Of a stretch of 64,000 bases of DNA, positions 1-11,599 are shown piece after piece. Both the position numbers and the translations under genes were made by a program. Location of the stretch: positions 310,001 through 374,000 of the forward strand of contig VIIQ02000085.1 in the NCBI GenBank assembly GCA_007449985.2, in the 5' to 3' direction. How positions within the stretch are numbered: the stretch's first letter is position 1; each line of letters opens with the position of its first letter. The DNA comes from Desmodesmus armatus (Eukaryota > Chlorophyta > Chlorophyceae > Sphaeropleales > Scenedesmaceae). The notes under the pieces were generated by a model, which made no database searches, was not told the DNA's origin, and saw only the letters and a program-made list of their open reading frames with translations.

Positions 1-2704
1 GGACTGGTAGCTTCCGTGACACAAGGTGTTTGAGAACTGCCCTTGACAGGAAGGTACCGTGCAGCTGCTCTGCGGTTATGCCGCACAATCCTGGGGATAG
101 TATCACCAGCCCTTCAAAGCAGCATGCTGCCAGCAGCAGCAGCTACAGCATGCCAGAGGCTTGGCATCCGGTGAGAGACAGAGTGCTTGCCCTGTGCATG
201 TTGCCCCTGCCCCTCAAAACCTGCAGTTACACCTCCAGCATCAAGTGCCTGCACCCCCTAAACCCCGCTGTCGCACCTCTTCCACCAGCTGCTTGTCCTT
301 GCATGCCACCCAGCCTAGCCGCAGGCCGGGCAGGCCCCAGGACTTGCTGAGCCCACACAGGGTGACTGCCTTGGGGTACAGGTCAGCACCAGACGGCAGG
401 CGGCTGGCTGCATCCAACTCTGCAGAAACAGCAGCAGCAGTAGTAAGGACAGCAGCCATGCACATCGCTGCAGTTGATACCTGACTGGTTGCAGGTATGC
501 TCTGCTGATCTATACCCCAAGAAGCAAATTGAAACAAATACCGTCCGCAAGCATGAGAACTAACATTCTTGGCTGGGGTACAGCAGTGCTTCAGTCAACA
601 TGGGAGCTTTGAAGGAGGGTGGGCAATGTATGCCAAGTAGGGTGAAGAGGTATGATCACAAAGGTGAAATATCTAGAGATCTGCACACCTGAGAACTTGT
701 ACATTTCATCAGAGAACAGCCATGCTCCTGCAGCTTCACAGGCTGACACCAGCTGCTGCCAATCCTGCTTTGCCAGCATGGTGCCTGTAGGGTTGTGCGG
801 GAAGTTGGCAACAACCAGCTGCACTCCCTGCTGGATGAGGGGCTGCAGGACACAGCACAGCACAGCACAGCACAGCACAACGACAGCACAGCACAGCACA
901 ACGACAGCACAGCAGCATTGGCAGATGCGGAGGGTGTCAGCTCTTGTGTAAGAATCACCTGATGCTCAGCAACACCTTGCATCTGCTGACCAAGCCCAGC
1001 AACACCTTGTGCTGACAGTACAGAACGCTGCTTCAGGGCAGTTGCTGTGGCGCTGCGGCATCATGCTGATCCTAAACCCTACACCATCAGCATGCCAATG
1101 CGCCATCAAGCAAAGTGGGCATCCCACAGATGATGAACCACACCATGCTGCAACATACTTTCTTATTGCAAAATCCCTTGCCTGTTGCAACAGCTACGCC
1201 CTGCTGCAGCACACAGCCAACCACCAGCACATCCTGCCCCCTATGAATCAAAGACGTCATGCAGACAACTGGCAATACATTGATCAATACAGGGCACACA
1301 GTGCACATGCCTGCACCGCAGGGTTTGTTTCAAGGCTTCTCGACCTAAACCCTAGCCCTTCATGCATATCAACGCAAAACTCTTCCCCATGCACCCGCCA
1401 CCTGAGCCACCCACCAGCACATCCTGCACCCTGTACTCCACGCTGCCGTCGTCACCCAGGCGAGGCTCCCAGAACTGCACGTCACAACCGTTTGCGGCTG
1501 CCAGCTCGTACAGTGACTGGTAGGAGGGAGCCATGGCTACCACACGGCAGCCGGGGGTCAGTAGGGCCTTCATGGTGAGGTATACCCCTGTGGAGTAAGC
1601 GCGGAGGTGTGTGTACAGGAGGTGTTGTGGAGTTGCTCACACAAATGGTAAGGGACAAAGAAGTTGCTTGTGCTCCTGACTGCTACTGAACCATACGCTG
1701 CGGTACGTCAATGGTGTCAAGGGGTGCCCAGCACTGCACTGCTGTGTATGGTGTTCAGCTTGGGTGAAGTCACCCAGCCATTGCGTTGCAGCATCTACAA
1801 AACAGGTCAGATGCCTCACCTTCCTCAGGCACGCACACCACCACCTGCTCTGGTGTGATGCTGGCATACAGCTTGGCTATCTCCTGCCGCAGCTCCTGCA
1901 TTGGCAGAACCACACATGGAACTGCTTGCATGTGACTGACATGTTTGCTACACATGCATCCTCTATGCCAAACACACCCAGGTTCAGCGTGCAAGGAAAG
2001 CTGACAAGGTGCGTGGTGGCCTACCGGCAAGCCTTGGCTCTCAGTGTATGTGAAGCGCAGGTTGTCAAACCTGCACCCGCAGCAACAAACAAAATCGCAG
2101 TGGAGACAGGTGCCAGAGGCGTGGCACCCTTTGAAGGGAGCACATACATAACCAGCTGTAAGGCAGCTGTGTGTCATAGCTGATCTGTGCGATTGGCACA
2201 ATGAGGGGAAGGGGCTCTACAAGCTACCTGGTGGTCTTTCAGCGCGTCTGTGATAAGGGTGGGCTGAGGGTAATCCATCACCTGGATGACTGGCTTCCAG
2301 ACTCAAGGGTGGTGTGTCATGTTTGCATGGCTGACATGCAATTGAACCCTGACAGTGGCCAGCCCTTATCACGACAGTTGCATTGTCGTTGGCCATAGCC
2401 CCTGTTGACATTGACATACCTTGCCCTGCTGTCATCATCTGCCAGAGCCAGCAGCTCCTTGAGAGTCATTGACTCACAATCGCTGCAGCATAGGAGCCAC
2501 CTGGTGCTAAACTCGTACTCTGCAAAGTAGCGCTGCACACACATATGACAAAGGGACAGGCGTTGAGTTGCCACTGCCACTGCTGTGAATGACCTGCTAC
2601 TGCCATTGCTGTCTGCTGCAGTCCCCTACCGCAGCACCAGGCCTCACCTCTAGCTTGAAAGGTTTGGGAAGCCGCCCTGGACCTCCCTGCGCAGTCTGCG
2701 ACAT
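1..2704 (-). CDS. PLP-dependent class I/II aminotransferase (partial, C-terminus off left edge)
   Basis: Fold-type I aminotransferase on the minus strand, transferring amino groups via pyridoxal phosphate; the substrate cannot be told. Exons that join in phase: 2704-2648, 2532-2420, 2070-2025, 1895-1820, 1587-1415, 842-689, 419-277; the rest lies beyond base 1. The start is the ATG at 2704 (MSQTAQGG), followed by a GTGAGG donor. Motifs in order: FAEYEFSTRWLLCCSDCES (N-terminal arm), FTYTESQGLP, APSYQSLYELA, VVANFPHNPTGT (the NPTG substrate/PLP loop), DEMY, and LCGLSKSWGLPGLRLGW, which contains the Schiff-base lysine. This order is that of the aspartate-aminotransferase-like fold. The intron at 843-1414 carries an ACAGC microsatellite. 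Compartment is unclear: the short N-terminus is not an obvious transit peptide. Family assignment is strong; specific reaction unknown. Confidence 0.88.
850..915. repeat. (ACAGC)n microsatellite with interruptions
   Basis: ACAGC repeats about twelve times, broken twice by ACAACG. It lies in the aminotransferase intron just upstream of the acceptor of the NPTG exon, so length changes could alter the pyrimidine-rich acceptor on the minus strand. Confidence 0.8.
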
Positions 2705-2796
2705 TGTTGTGAAGTCTGTCCTGCTACAGCTGTTCGGGAGATCCCGATCTCAGAAGCTGAGCGGAAGTTTGCCGGAACTGTGTGCACCTACTATAG

Positions 2797-2803
2797 TATA
2801 TAA
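2797..2803 (-). promoter_or_regulatory. possible TATA-like element of the aminotransferase gene
   Basis: TATATAA (read TTATATA on the minus strand) sits about 93 bases 5' of the ATG at 2704, in otherwise GC-rich DNA. The distance would suit a TATA box with a short 5' leader, but no transcript start is known, so this is weak. Confidence 0.25.
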
Positions 2804-2809
2804 CGAGCA

Positions 2810-4870
2810 ACCAGCGCTGTTAAATCACCTGAAAGAACGTTTTGTCCCGTTACGTCCTTCCAGTCGCGCTAGTGCGCGAAGTGTCCTGCAGAATGTCATA
2901 ACGCTGAGGTTTTCAACATCACAGGTCTGCCATTGTCGAAAGCTTCTCCAACAGGCTCCTACAAACTATCTTGGTGGATGTTTCGACGGTGGTGAATATG
3001 CGCCTACAGTACTTCCAGATAGGCAGACATAGCCAGGGGGGGGGGGGGCATGCATGTCATAGGGTAAGGAAGCAGACATACGTTCCACCAGACAACAACT
3101 TCCATTGGTCCAATTGTCACACCTACAAAGGGCACCAATGCCAATAAAGATGCTTGGTGGAACTGCAGCAGCTTGGTAGAGGCAGTTGCTGATTGATCAC
3201 ACCCGCTGCACTGCCTCCTGCTGCTGCTTCCCTGCTGCTTCCCCAGCTGATCGACAAGACTTCATTGGGATTCTCCTCATTGCTGGCAGCCGCGCAACAA
3301 CCTCGCTGTGTCACTAGCTGCAAAGAATCACAGGAGCCCAAACAGGGGGTTCACAAAAGTACACACCCCTGTGATGCCTACCCAAAAGAAGCCACCACCC
3401 TGCCAGTGTACTTGTGAAGCAACGAAACTACAACCTGCCCACAGATGTCCTACTATCAAGCAACACCAGGACTTCCCCCAGCCATAGACCTGTGCTCAGC
3501 GCATCATTCTCTGGGGCGAAAGCACCTGCCAACATATCATGGTGCTGCATAGCAGCTGCTCCTTGCAGCTGAGGCACAAGCCCCATCTGGGCGCCTGCTG
3601 CTCTGCCACAAGCACAAGCCTGCTAACTTCAAGTACAGTACAAGCCTTCAGGTTGAAGCTTCAACCACATTTTGTCCATAAGCAATCCCCGCAAGCTGCA
3701 GTCAGTCCAAGCATCTAGTGGGCTTCGTGCAGCCCTACAAGCTCCAGCTCAACCAAACAGCCGAGCAGCGGCGCCTGCCACTGCCACTGCCGCAGCCATC
3801 AACTGCCACTGCTGCACCATCCATGACCACCCCAAGCTTCATAGCCCCCGCAAGCATCCCAGCCTGTAAGCCAGAAGCCAGGCAATAGAATACAACATGA
3901 TCCCTCAATCAAGCCTCCACCAAATGACAAACCTGTTGGTACAAAACCAGGCGACTCGCCTGGGGCAGTGTGTGGTAGGCCGGGTGATGGCACATCAGGC
4001 CCCCCAAATATCCTTCGCAGCACAGCTGTGATATATCCTCACTCTCCAACAGCACTCATCCACAACCCACAACTGCTTGCTGCAAGCGCTCGAGCTGGCT
4101 GATGTGACCTCTGAATACAGCGTGCTGCAAACAATTGAATAGCTTGCACCAGTACCTACCCATGCGCTGCAGCAAGTGCCCATGCGCTGCACTATGCAAA
4201 GCATGCGTGCAGCACTGCTTATGCAGCACAAACTCCCTTAGCCAAGACAGCACAGCACAACCACCAGCTGGGTGGTCATACCACAATGTGCTGGCTGTTT
4301 CATTCAGAGAGTACTGTGCTGATTGACATGGTGGCGCACCCCTCCTGCGCACCGGCGGCGTGTCTGTCGGTGCACCATGCATGCACCGCATCAACCTCAC
4401 ACACCGTAGTCGTGTGAAACAGATCAAACCGCGCATGCAAAGTGAACATGAACCTGTGCTGACACATGCCCACATACACGATGCACTAGACACTGGGCAC
4501 GGATACACGTATTGCTGCTCACAGCAGGCTGCAGCTGGTGAGACAAGTCACCCAAACACACTCATGTGCTAGACAGCCAGCATGCATTTTGCACTCTAAC
4601 GCAACCAACAACAGAGGCACAACATCAGCGCCAGCAATTCAAACTGCTGACGCGTCACGTATTACTCACAAGCGGCGCGGCATGTACTGCAAACACACTC
4701 ATCGCTGCGACTACACAGCTCCTGCCCTAGAGCTGAGCATGCCACACAAGCTCGACATACACAAACACAAGCCATACGAGCGGCAGCATGGCACATATGC
4801 TCAGGGCAGAGACACACACACCATACACAAGCTCATGCACACGTGACACAGGCAGGCCACCCATTCTACA
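2810..4870. other. non-coding stretch, no gene seen
   Basis: Between the aminotransferase 5' end and the tandem array. Only short, biased open frames occur (the longest is about 150 codons, minus strand 4056-4508, Cys/His-rich and without family resemblance). A run of about ten Gs lies near 3038. Nothing supports a gene here. Confidence 0.5.
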
Positions 4871-4878
4871 TCACCCCA

Positions 4879-5573
4879 GACCGCAAGAAGCTCCGGCATG
4901 GCTTGAGCCATAGCAGCTGCCTGCATGAGGCTGTCATGAGCCGGACTGACTGAACCAATACCCAGACATCCCGACACAAGCTACTGCACATGTGATAAAC
5001 CATGGCCATCCACTTGACATAAACTCATACCGCAGGAAATGTCACGGCATGCTTCCAGCCATAACACCTGCCTGCATTTGGCTGTCATAAGCCGGACTGA
5101 CTAAACCAACGCCCAGACATCCCAGACACAAGATAATGCACATATGACAAACCATAACCTCCCACTTCACAAAACCCCTTTCCGCAGGACACCGGCATGG
5201 CTTGAGCCATAAGATCTGCCTGCACGAGGCTGTCATAAGCCGGACTGACTCACCAACACCCAGATATCCCACACACAAGCCAATGCACATGACAAACCAT
5301 AACACACCATAACCACCCACTTGACATTACCCCATACCACAGGAATGCCGCGGCATGGTTCAAGCCATAAGATGTGCCTGCATGAGGCTGTCATAAGCCG
5401 GACTGACCAAACGAACACCCAGACATCCCATACACAAGCTAATGCACATGTGACAAACCATATCCACCCACTTGACATAACCCCATACCGCAGGAGTTGC
5501 CACGGCATGGCTCAAGCCATCAAATCTGCCTGCATGAGGCTGTCATAAGCCGGACTGACTAACCTGCTAACCC
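4879..5573. repeat. tandem array, five copies of a ~150-bp unit
   Basis: The landmark GGCATGG...AGCCATA recurs at 4895, 5046, 5194, 5352 and 5504, giving periods of 151, 148, 158 and 152. Each unit also holds GAGGCTGTCATAAGCCGGAC and CACTTGACAT-like blocks; the last copy is truncated at about 5573. The landmark contains the short inverted repeat TGGCTTGAGCCA. The copies have diverged by several percent, so the array is not freshly amplified. It ends about 110 bases beyond the MATE stop codon. Confidence 0.9.
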
Positions 5574-5685
5574 ACAGCGCAGTGACACGTGCTGCTGGTG
5601 GCTGTGCCCAGGTGTACAGCACTCACAAGTCAAATGCTCCCTGCCCTGCGCGCGTCACTTGTCACTGCCGACATTACTTGTTTAG

Positions 5686-8592
5686 TTACAAGCTGCTTTC
5701 CTCCGTAGTGGAAGCTGCTGTAGGTTTGGGGCTTGTGGTCACTGGCTGCCGCTCAGGCTTGGCCACACCGTTATGGACCTTTCTTAGCCGCCTGCTGCTG
5801 CTGCTGCTGACGCCACTGCTGCCAGACCTGCCGCCGCTGCTGCTGCTGCTGGCTGGCGTGTGCTGTGCCAGCCGCCGCGTGGCACGCAGGCCGCTGCTGC
5901 CCTCTACGCTGTTGTTGAGCAGCAGCAGTGGTGCTGCCACCTCTGCTGCTGCCATGCTGGAACTACTGCTGCTGCTGCTGGGGCTATTTGAGTCAGCCGC
6001 ACCCTCCTCCTCCTGCTGCAGCTGCTGCAGGTGTAGTAGCTGTGTGGGTGGCAATGGCCCGTCAGCAGATTGGAACCTCCAGCCCAGAGTGGCAAGCCGG
6101 CCCACCATGAGCACAGCCAGGGCTGTCCACACCCCCTCCAGGCCTGTACCTGAAGGCTCCACCAGCACCAGCAGGGATGCTGCTACTGCTGAAGCACCTA
6201 TCATGGCTTTCATGAGGTAGCCAAAGTCGCTGGCGCCCACGAGCAACCCGTCGAGGGTGTAGACGAGGGCGTTGATGGGCAGCGGCAACACAGCGAGGGG
6301 CACCAGCTGGTGGATCTGACCAAGGATGCCGTCATCTGCAGCAACAGCAGGCAGGCAGGCAGAGGGATGTGTTGTTTTGACTATTCAAAAGCGAGTTGGT
6401 TTTGACACAAAGTTTTGAATGCGGGCACAATGCTGTTGTGCTGCCGATGGGTGTGATGGGCTCAATGCTACAAGACTGCAAGAAGCAGGCCTTGCAGCTG
6501 CAGCACAACACACGCTCCTATGTGCATGTCCCATGCGCGTAACAGGGTGCGTCTGGCAGCAACAGCTGGCCATCAACGCCGTCCCAATCGACATCGCCGC
6601 TCCTAAACTACCCTCAGCCCTCATGCCGCACCTGTGGTGAACAGCTGCGGCCACCAAGCGGCGCTGGCTCCAGACACCAACGCCATCCCCACACCCACGC
6701 CCAGCCCCAGTTGCAGCAGCCGCTCCGAAATCTCCCTCGCCGTGTCGGCCTCGCCCTTCCCAAGGTTGACCGCAATCAGCGTCTGTCCCGACACCGCCAG
6801 GGAGTCTACAACCATGCTGCTCAACACCCACAGCTGCATCAACACCTGGTGAGAGGCCACGGCCCCAGGCCCCAGCCGCGCCGCCACTGCCGTCGCCAGG
6901 GTCTTGGTGCCCAGGAGAGACCCGGTGCGCATGACTACTGCTGTTCCCGCCTGCAGGAACGGCATCAGCCGCCGGCGGGCCTCTTTCACTGGCACCTGAG
7001 GGGGCGGCCAGAGGGACAGTACGTCCCTCTTCTGCCAGACCAGCCAGCAATACGCTGCTGCTGCCAGCCATTCAGAGGACGCTGTGCTGATGGCTGCTCC
7101 CTTGATGCCTAGGCCCATGTGGAACATGAGAAGGATGTCGAGCGCCAGGTGCAGGGCGTTGGTGGCGACGGTGACAAGCAGGGGTGCACGCATGTTTTGC
7201 AGGCCCCTGAAAACACCCTGGCCTACTGTCACCAGCAGCACAGCAGGAGCAGCAGTGGCCCTGCAGAAGCACAGCAGCAAGAGGTCAGGGAGGCAGGCAG
7301 AACACAGCAAGATTCAGCAGCAGCGTGCCCATCCCGATGGCTGCTGCCACTCGCTGCTGTCCGGGTTGCGTCTGCGGCACCCACGGGTGCTGGCTGTCTG
7401 CTGTGAAGCTGCACGAGGCAACCTGTTCAGCTGCTGCATGCACTATGAGGGTAGTGTTTTCCTGGCACACTACCTGAGCTAGCAGCACAACCCCATCGCC
7501 ACCGTCAACTGCTGCATGTGACTATATAAATCAAAACCTCACTATCGACGGCAGCAGATCCCACACCTGATGAGGAGATACTGCATGGCCAGCTCGTGCA
7601 TGTGCTCGCCCTGAGCAGGGTCAGCCCCCATCACTGACAGCAGCCAGGAGGCGTTGCAGTACAGCCCCCCTGCCACTGCGATTCCAAGCAGCACTGCCAG
7701 TATGGTGGCCTGGTACACCACCTCCCCTGCTGCCCTGCTGTTGCGGCACCCCACTGCTGAGGCTACTGCTGGTGTTGTTGCTGTCGCCAGGAAGTTGAAC
7801 ACCACAAAGGACAACGTGAACAAAGAGGTGTTCACGCCCAAGGCAGCCTGCACAGGTGATAGTCACACGAACAGAAGCAGCAAACACGTCCCTGATGATT
7901 GTGATGCTTCGAGCAAGCTACTTCTGCAGCGTAGCGGTCATGGGAGTGCTGCTGCCCTAGCCCAGCCCAGCAACTGGGTGCCCACCATATGCATGCAGTA
8001 AAGCCAGGCACCGTGAGTGTGCAGGGTGTGCAGCGAGCAAACCAAGCACCAAACACACAGCAGCACTGCAGCAGGATGTGCAAGACACTCACCAACTCGT
8101 CTGCACCGAGGCGGCCGATGAGTGCTGTGTCCACCATGCCCAGCAGCGGGTCCGCTGCAAGGGCCAGCGCAGCAGGCAGCGCCAGGGCCAAGATGTCTTT
8201 GTCATGCTGAGACGTCCAGCGCTGCCAGCTGCTGCTGCCCTGGACCTTGTCCTGTACTGCGTTGCCCCCTACTGCTGGCCCTGCTGCCTCTGACACTGCA
8301 TCCCTGGCCACCCTGGAAGCCACATGGGGGCGGTTGGCGGTGCTGCTGCAGTGCCTCCCATAAACTGCAGGGACTGGGGCAGCCTTGAGGCCTGCACAGA
8401 GCCAAACACATGCGAACTGACACCTTTCAGGGAGCAGCTGGGGGGTATGGGGAGTTTGGGCAGCTCTCAAACAGCAGTAAACCAAAACTCACATATGCCC
8501 CTTTGCTGGGACGTCAACCCCTTGAAGACGTCCCGTGTTGCTTGCTTCCGATGTAGCGAAATGCACGCCTGGGGGCCTTTGAGCGTGGACAT
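5686..8592 (-). CDS. MATE-family efflux transporter (plant/DinF-like)
   Basis: Multidrug-and-toxin-extrusion family membrane antiporter, 652 residues in this model. Exons: 8592-8493, 8391-8093, 7847-7567, 7260-6632, 6335-5686; all join in phase. Visible family features are the first-helix block DPLLGMVDTALIGRLG, then AALGVNTSLF, NFLATATTP, VGQGVFRGLQNMRAPL, the internal repeat's AVSGQTLIAVNLGKG, and a final hydrophobic segment PINALVYTLDGLLVG. About 120 residues without membrane segments precede the first helix and are Ser/Ala/Arg-rich, fitting a plastid transit peptide as in EDS5-like plant MATEs; that is inference. The C-terminus is an unusual soluble tail of CAG/AGC-coded Gln, Glu and Ser runs. 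Start choice: ATG 8592 is in frame with a good GTGAGT donor, but an upstream start cannot be excluded. Divergent from thioredoxin z. Confidence 0.87.
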
Positions 8593-8914
8593 CAACAAAG
8601 AGGGGCAGAGGCGTGGTCCCTCGCCACTGCACACTGCGCCTTGACTGCACTGCACGCAAACGCAGACTTGCAGTGTCGACAGGAGACTGACACAACATAC
8701 TTTCAGACCGTTTCTGCTCGTTTTGCTTCCTCTGGGTCCTGGACCGTCCAAGGAGGTTTGACGGGGGTCGCGGTCACCCCCGACACAAGGCTCCCCCAAG
8801 GCATTCACTGTATTCAGCAAGTTTTATTGTTATTTGTCCAGTCCTTGCAGCAGCTGTCGGTGACGCCTTGACGTTGCTTGTGTCTTTGCTGTCTTCCCAG
8901 ACTTGTTTCCCAAA
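8593..8914. promoter_or_regulatory. shared 5' region of MATE (-) and thioredoxin z (+)
   Basis: The two start codons are 322 bases apart and point away from each other, so both promoters and leaders must lie here. A 7-bp inverted repeat, CGGGGGT...ACCCCCG with a 7-base spacer, is at 8762-8782. No TATA box is evident. Confidence 0.5.
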
Positions 8915-10530
8915 ATGCATCAGATGTCGTGCAGTCAGCAGCTGGCCAGGCGTACTCAATCAAATGCTGCTGCTTTCCAAAGCAGATCTGCAGCCGTACG
9001 TGCAGTGGCTCCGGCTAGGCGTCACACACGACAGGTAAGGACACCACAGCAGTGTGCACCACACCCCTCATGCAGCCACCCTGTACCATGATCCAAGGAA
9101 GGCACCCATTGCATGCATAGGGAGGGAGTTTTCTACACCTCATAACTCTATGACAGAGTGATCGTCAGCCTGTTCAATACTGCACTGCTGTGCGGCAGCA
9201 GCAGTGGCACGATGCAGATCGCATGGCCTTGCACGTGTTCCATCTTCTGACACACTTCCCCTTGTCTCCCCAACTCAGCTTGATTTACTGCTTCTATGAT
9301 GCTCATGCAACGGTGCTGACCCTGCACGCCGTGTGTTGCACGCTGCTGTGATGTGGTGTGGCAGGTCCGTGCAGCAGCAGCCCTCACCAACATACGGCAG
9401 GTGGATGAAGAGGAACTGGAGGTCATCGTGGGCAGCACGATAGAGAAGCCCACTGTCATCGACTTTTATGCCACATGGTGTGGCCCCTGCCTGTTGCTCG
9501 CACAGGAGCTGGAAAAGGTGCGACCCGTTCAATCCTGTTCAGACTGGGTTTGTGGCAGTAAGGTGTGCGCACACTGGGATGAGCAGGCAGCAGCAAGAAG
9601 AGCATCAACACTGCCATTGACCATGGCAGCAAAGCAGCAGTCCTCACAGCTGCTGTAGTGTGCCACTGAACACGCACAGGCGGTGTAGTTTGGTGGGTAT
9701 CCGTGCATCACAACGTCGTTGTGGTGTCTGGCACCATGCATGCATGGTTGCTGAGGCTGCCTCCTGCTAGGTCCTACCTCACCAGGGAGGTTGGCGCTTG
9801 CCCATGGCTGTGCATGCCAGGACATAATACTGGTGATGCATACAATGCTTTGCGCTGCGCCTTGCCGTTACCACTTGCTGTTGTACTGCCTTGTGTGTTT
9901 GCAGGTGGCCAAGGAGCTTGGTGATGATGTGCAGATCCTGAAGCTGGATGTGGATAAGAACCCCAGCATGAGCACACGCCTGCAGGTGATCATTCTAGCG
10001 TTTCTGAGTCAGTGAGGCAGTAATGGTAGTAGTATCATCGGCAGGGCTTGTGGGGTGAGGGTAGTTGCCAGCATGGGATGGCGCCTGCTGTGCAGCAACC
10101 GCAATGGTGTGATCACACCAGCTTTGCACGACATAATTGGTCGCATGCATTGGTGGAGGTTGCCTGAGCCAGTGAAGCAGTGGTGGCAGGGCTGGGGTGA
10201 GGGTAGTTGCCAGCATGTAATGGCGCCTGCTGTGCAACAACCGCAACGGTGTGTTCACACCAGCTCTGCACGACATGGTTCATCTTGTGCATTGGTGGAG
10301 GCTGCAGCAGGTCACAATACGGGTTGCTACCTTCTGTCAAGGGGCACAAAATGTTGATGCACTGGCATCGTCCTCACTATGCCATCTGTTGGTGCTGTGC
10401 TGCTGTCCTGCAGATCCAGGGGCTGCCGACAATGATTTTCATCGGCACAACCCCTGACAAGCCAGCACTGCGCACAGAGGGCCTGCTGCCAGCAGAGACC
10501 ATCAAGAACATCATTGCAAAGGAATTGTAG
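8915..10530 (+). CDS. TRXz: thioredoxin z (plastid, CITRX/TRXz type)
   Basis: Small thiol-disulfide oxidoreductase, 156 residues. Exons 8915-9034, 9365-9517, 9905-9985 and 10414-10530 join in phase with consensus GT-AG sites. The active site DFYATWCGPC is near residue 80, and the cis-proline loop GLPTMIFI comes later. The ending TEGLLPAETIKNII after a PDKPALR block recalls plant TRX z rather than f, m, x or y, from knowledge of the family. In plants TRXz binds the plastid-encoded RNA polymerase complex and fructokinase-like proteins. The first 45 residues are Gln/Arg/Ser/Ala-rich without acidic residues, a typical algal plastid transit peptide. The frame opens at a TTG at 8903, but the first ATG, at 8915, is the likely start. 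Intron 3 holds a tandem duplication. Confidence 0.87.
10006..10335. repeat. tandem duplication, period 142, in TRXz intron 3
   Basis: GGGTGAGGGTAGTTGCCAGC occurs at 10053 and again at 10195. Similarity runs for more than 110 bases on either side of these anchors, through a TTGGTGGAGG-like block, with about 10% mismatches. The duplication is wholly intronic. Confidence 0.8.
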
Positions 10531-11599
10531 GCAGCAGCAGCAGGCGCAACATGATGTAGCAGCAACAGTCATGTGTGCGCATGCCTATGGCACTGGCAGA
10601 TGGTGGGGCGCAGGGCTGTTGAGGGCCTGACCCATCATGTGTCGTTTGTTGTGTGGGCGACTTAGACCCAGAGCAAGCCGGGCCTGCAGCAGGAGCAAGC
10701 AGCAGCTGCTTGACCACAGTTTGTGGTGACGCATTCGGCTGGCATGTATGCCAAGCCAGCCTGCAGCAGTGAAGCAGCCGCATGTCTGGAAGAATGGGAG
10801 GTTGTGAGTGAAGCTGCGTGTTCGACATGTTTGTTGTGGTGGTTGCTACTGCATGATTAGCGTCTGGCGTTGTGGTCGTGTGGCTGCTTGTGGCGTGCAC
10901 CGGCTTGACAGCAGCTTGCATTGACACAATTGGTGTGATGCTGGTAAACCAGTAGTTGGTGCCTTCGTTTCTGACAGTTTGGTTGTGATGTTGTTTGGCG
11001 TGCTGAACCACTCTTCACAGCATCTGCACTGCATCATGTTGTGATTGTGCACTCATTCGTTGTGGGGGAGTTTGTGTGGCCACTCTGGCAACTGTAGGGT
11101 AAGGCACCTGTGGCTGTAGGCACAGATGGGACTGGACATACCATACATAGGAAGGGTTGCTTGGTTGGCCGCCTCTTTTGTCAAGGCCTACGTGTATGCG
11201 GACCTGCGGCTGTGACTTATGCTGCTAAAAGCACAAACGGCGATCAAACGTATCCTGCAGGCAACTGCTGAGGACAGGCTGCCAGGGCACTTCCCTCTCA
11301 GTCAGTCAGGACATGGGATCGTCTTTCAACTAAGGCACTGGACCAGCATCAAGGCTTTAAAACATTAAGCAGTAGAATAAGAGAGATCACATGCCGTTCG
11401 CATACCGTAGCCGCTCTCCGGCCCGCTGGTGATCTGAGCTGATCTGAAGGTGATCTGCGAGAACATAGGCGTGTTTGGGCATATGCAATTCGCCATTGCG
11501 ACTCAAACACAACCTCAAGCAATATCCGGCTTTCAGACGTAAGGAAGGCGAGTTTCCAGTCTCACAGTACCGTTTTGCAACATCCCAAATTTTGTGCCA
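10531..11599. other. intergenic stretch, TRXz 3' side to sulfurtransferase
   Basis: This must contain the TRXz 3' UTR and the promoter of the next gene. Frames here are short and of biased composition; no repeat or RNA gene was recognised. Confidence 0.45.

Noticed and set aside
2240..2320. extra aminotransferase exon (frame DYPQPTLITDALKDHQ)
   Set aside because: The exons on either side (2420 and 2070) already join in phase into the expected motif order, so this frame is not needed.
6385..7071. 228-codon minus-strand frame over the MATE exon
   Set aside because: Out of frame with the MATE motifs; a shadow frame of the transporter exon 7260-6632.
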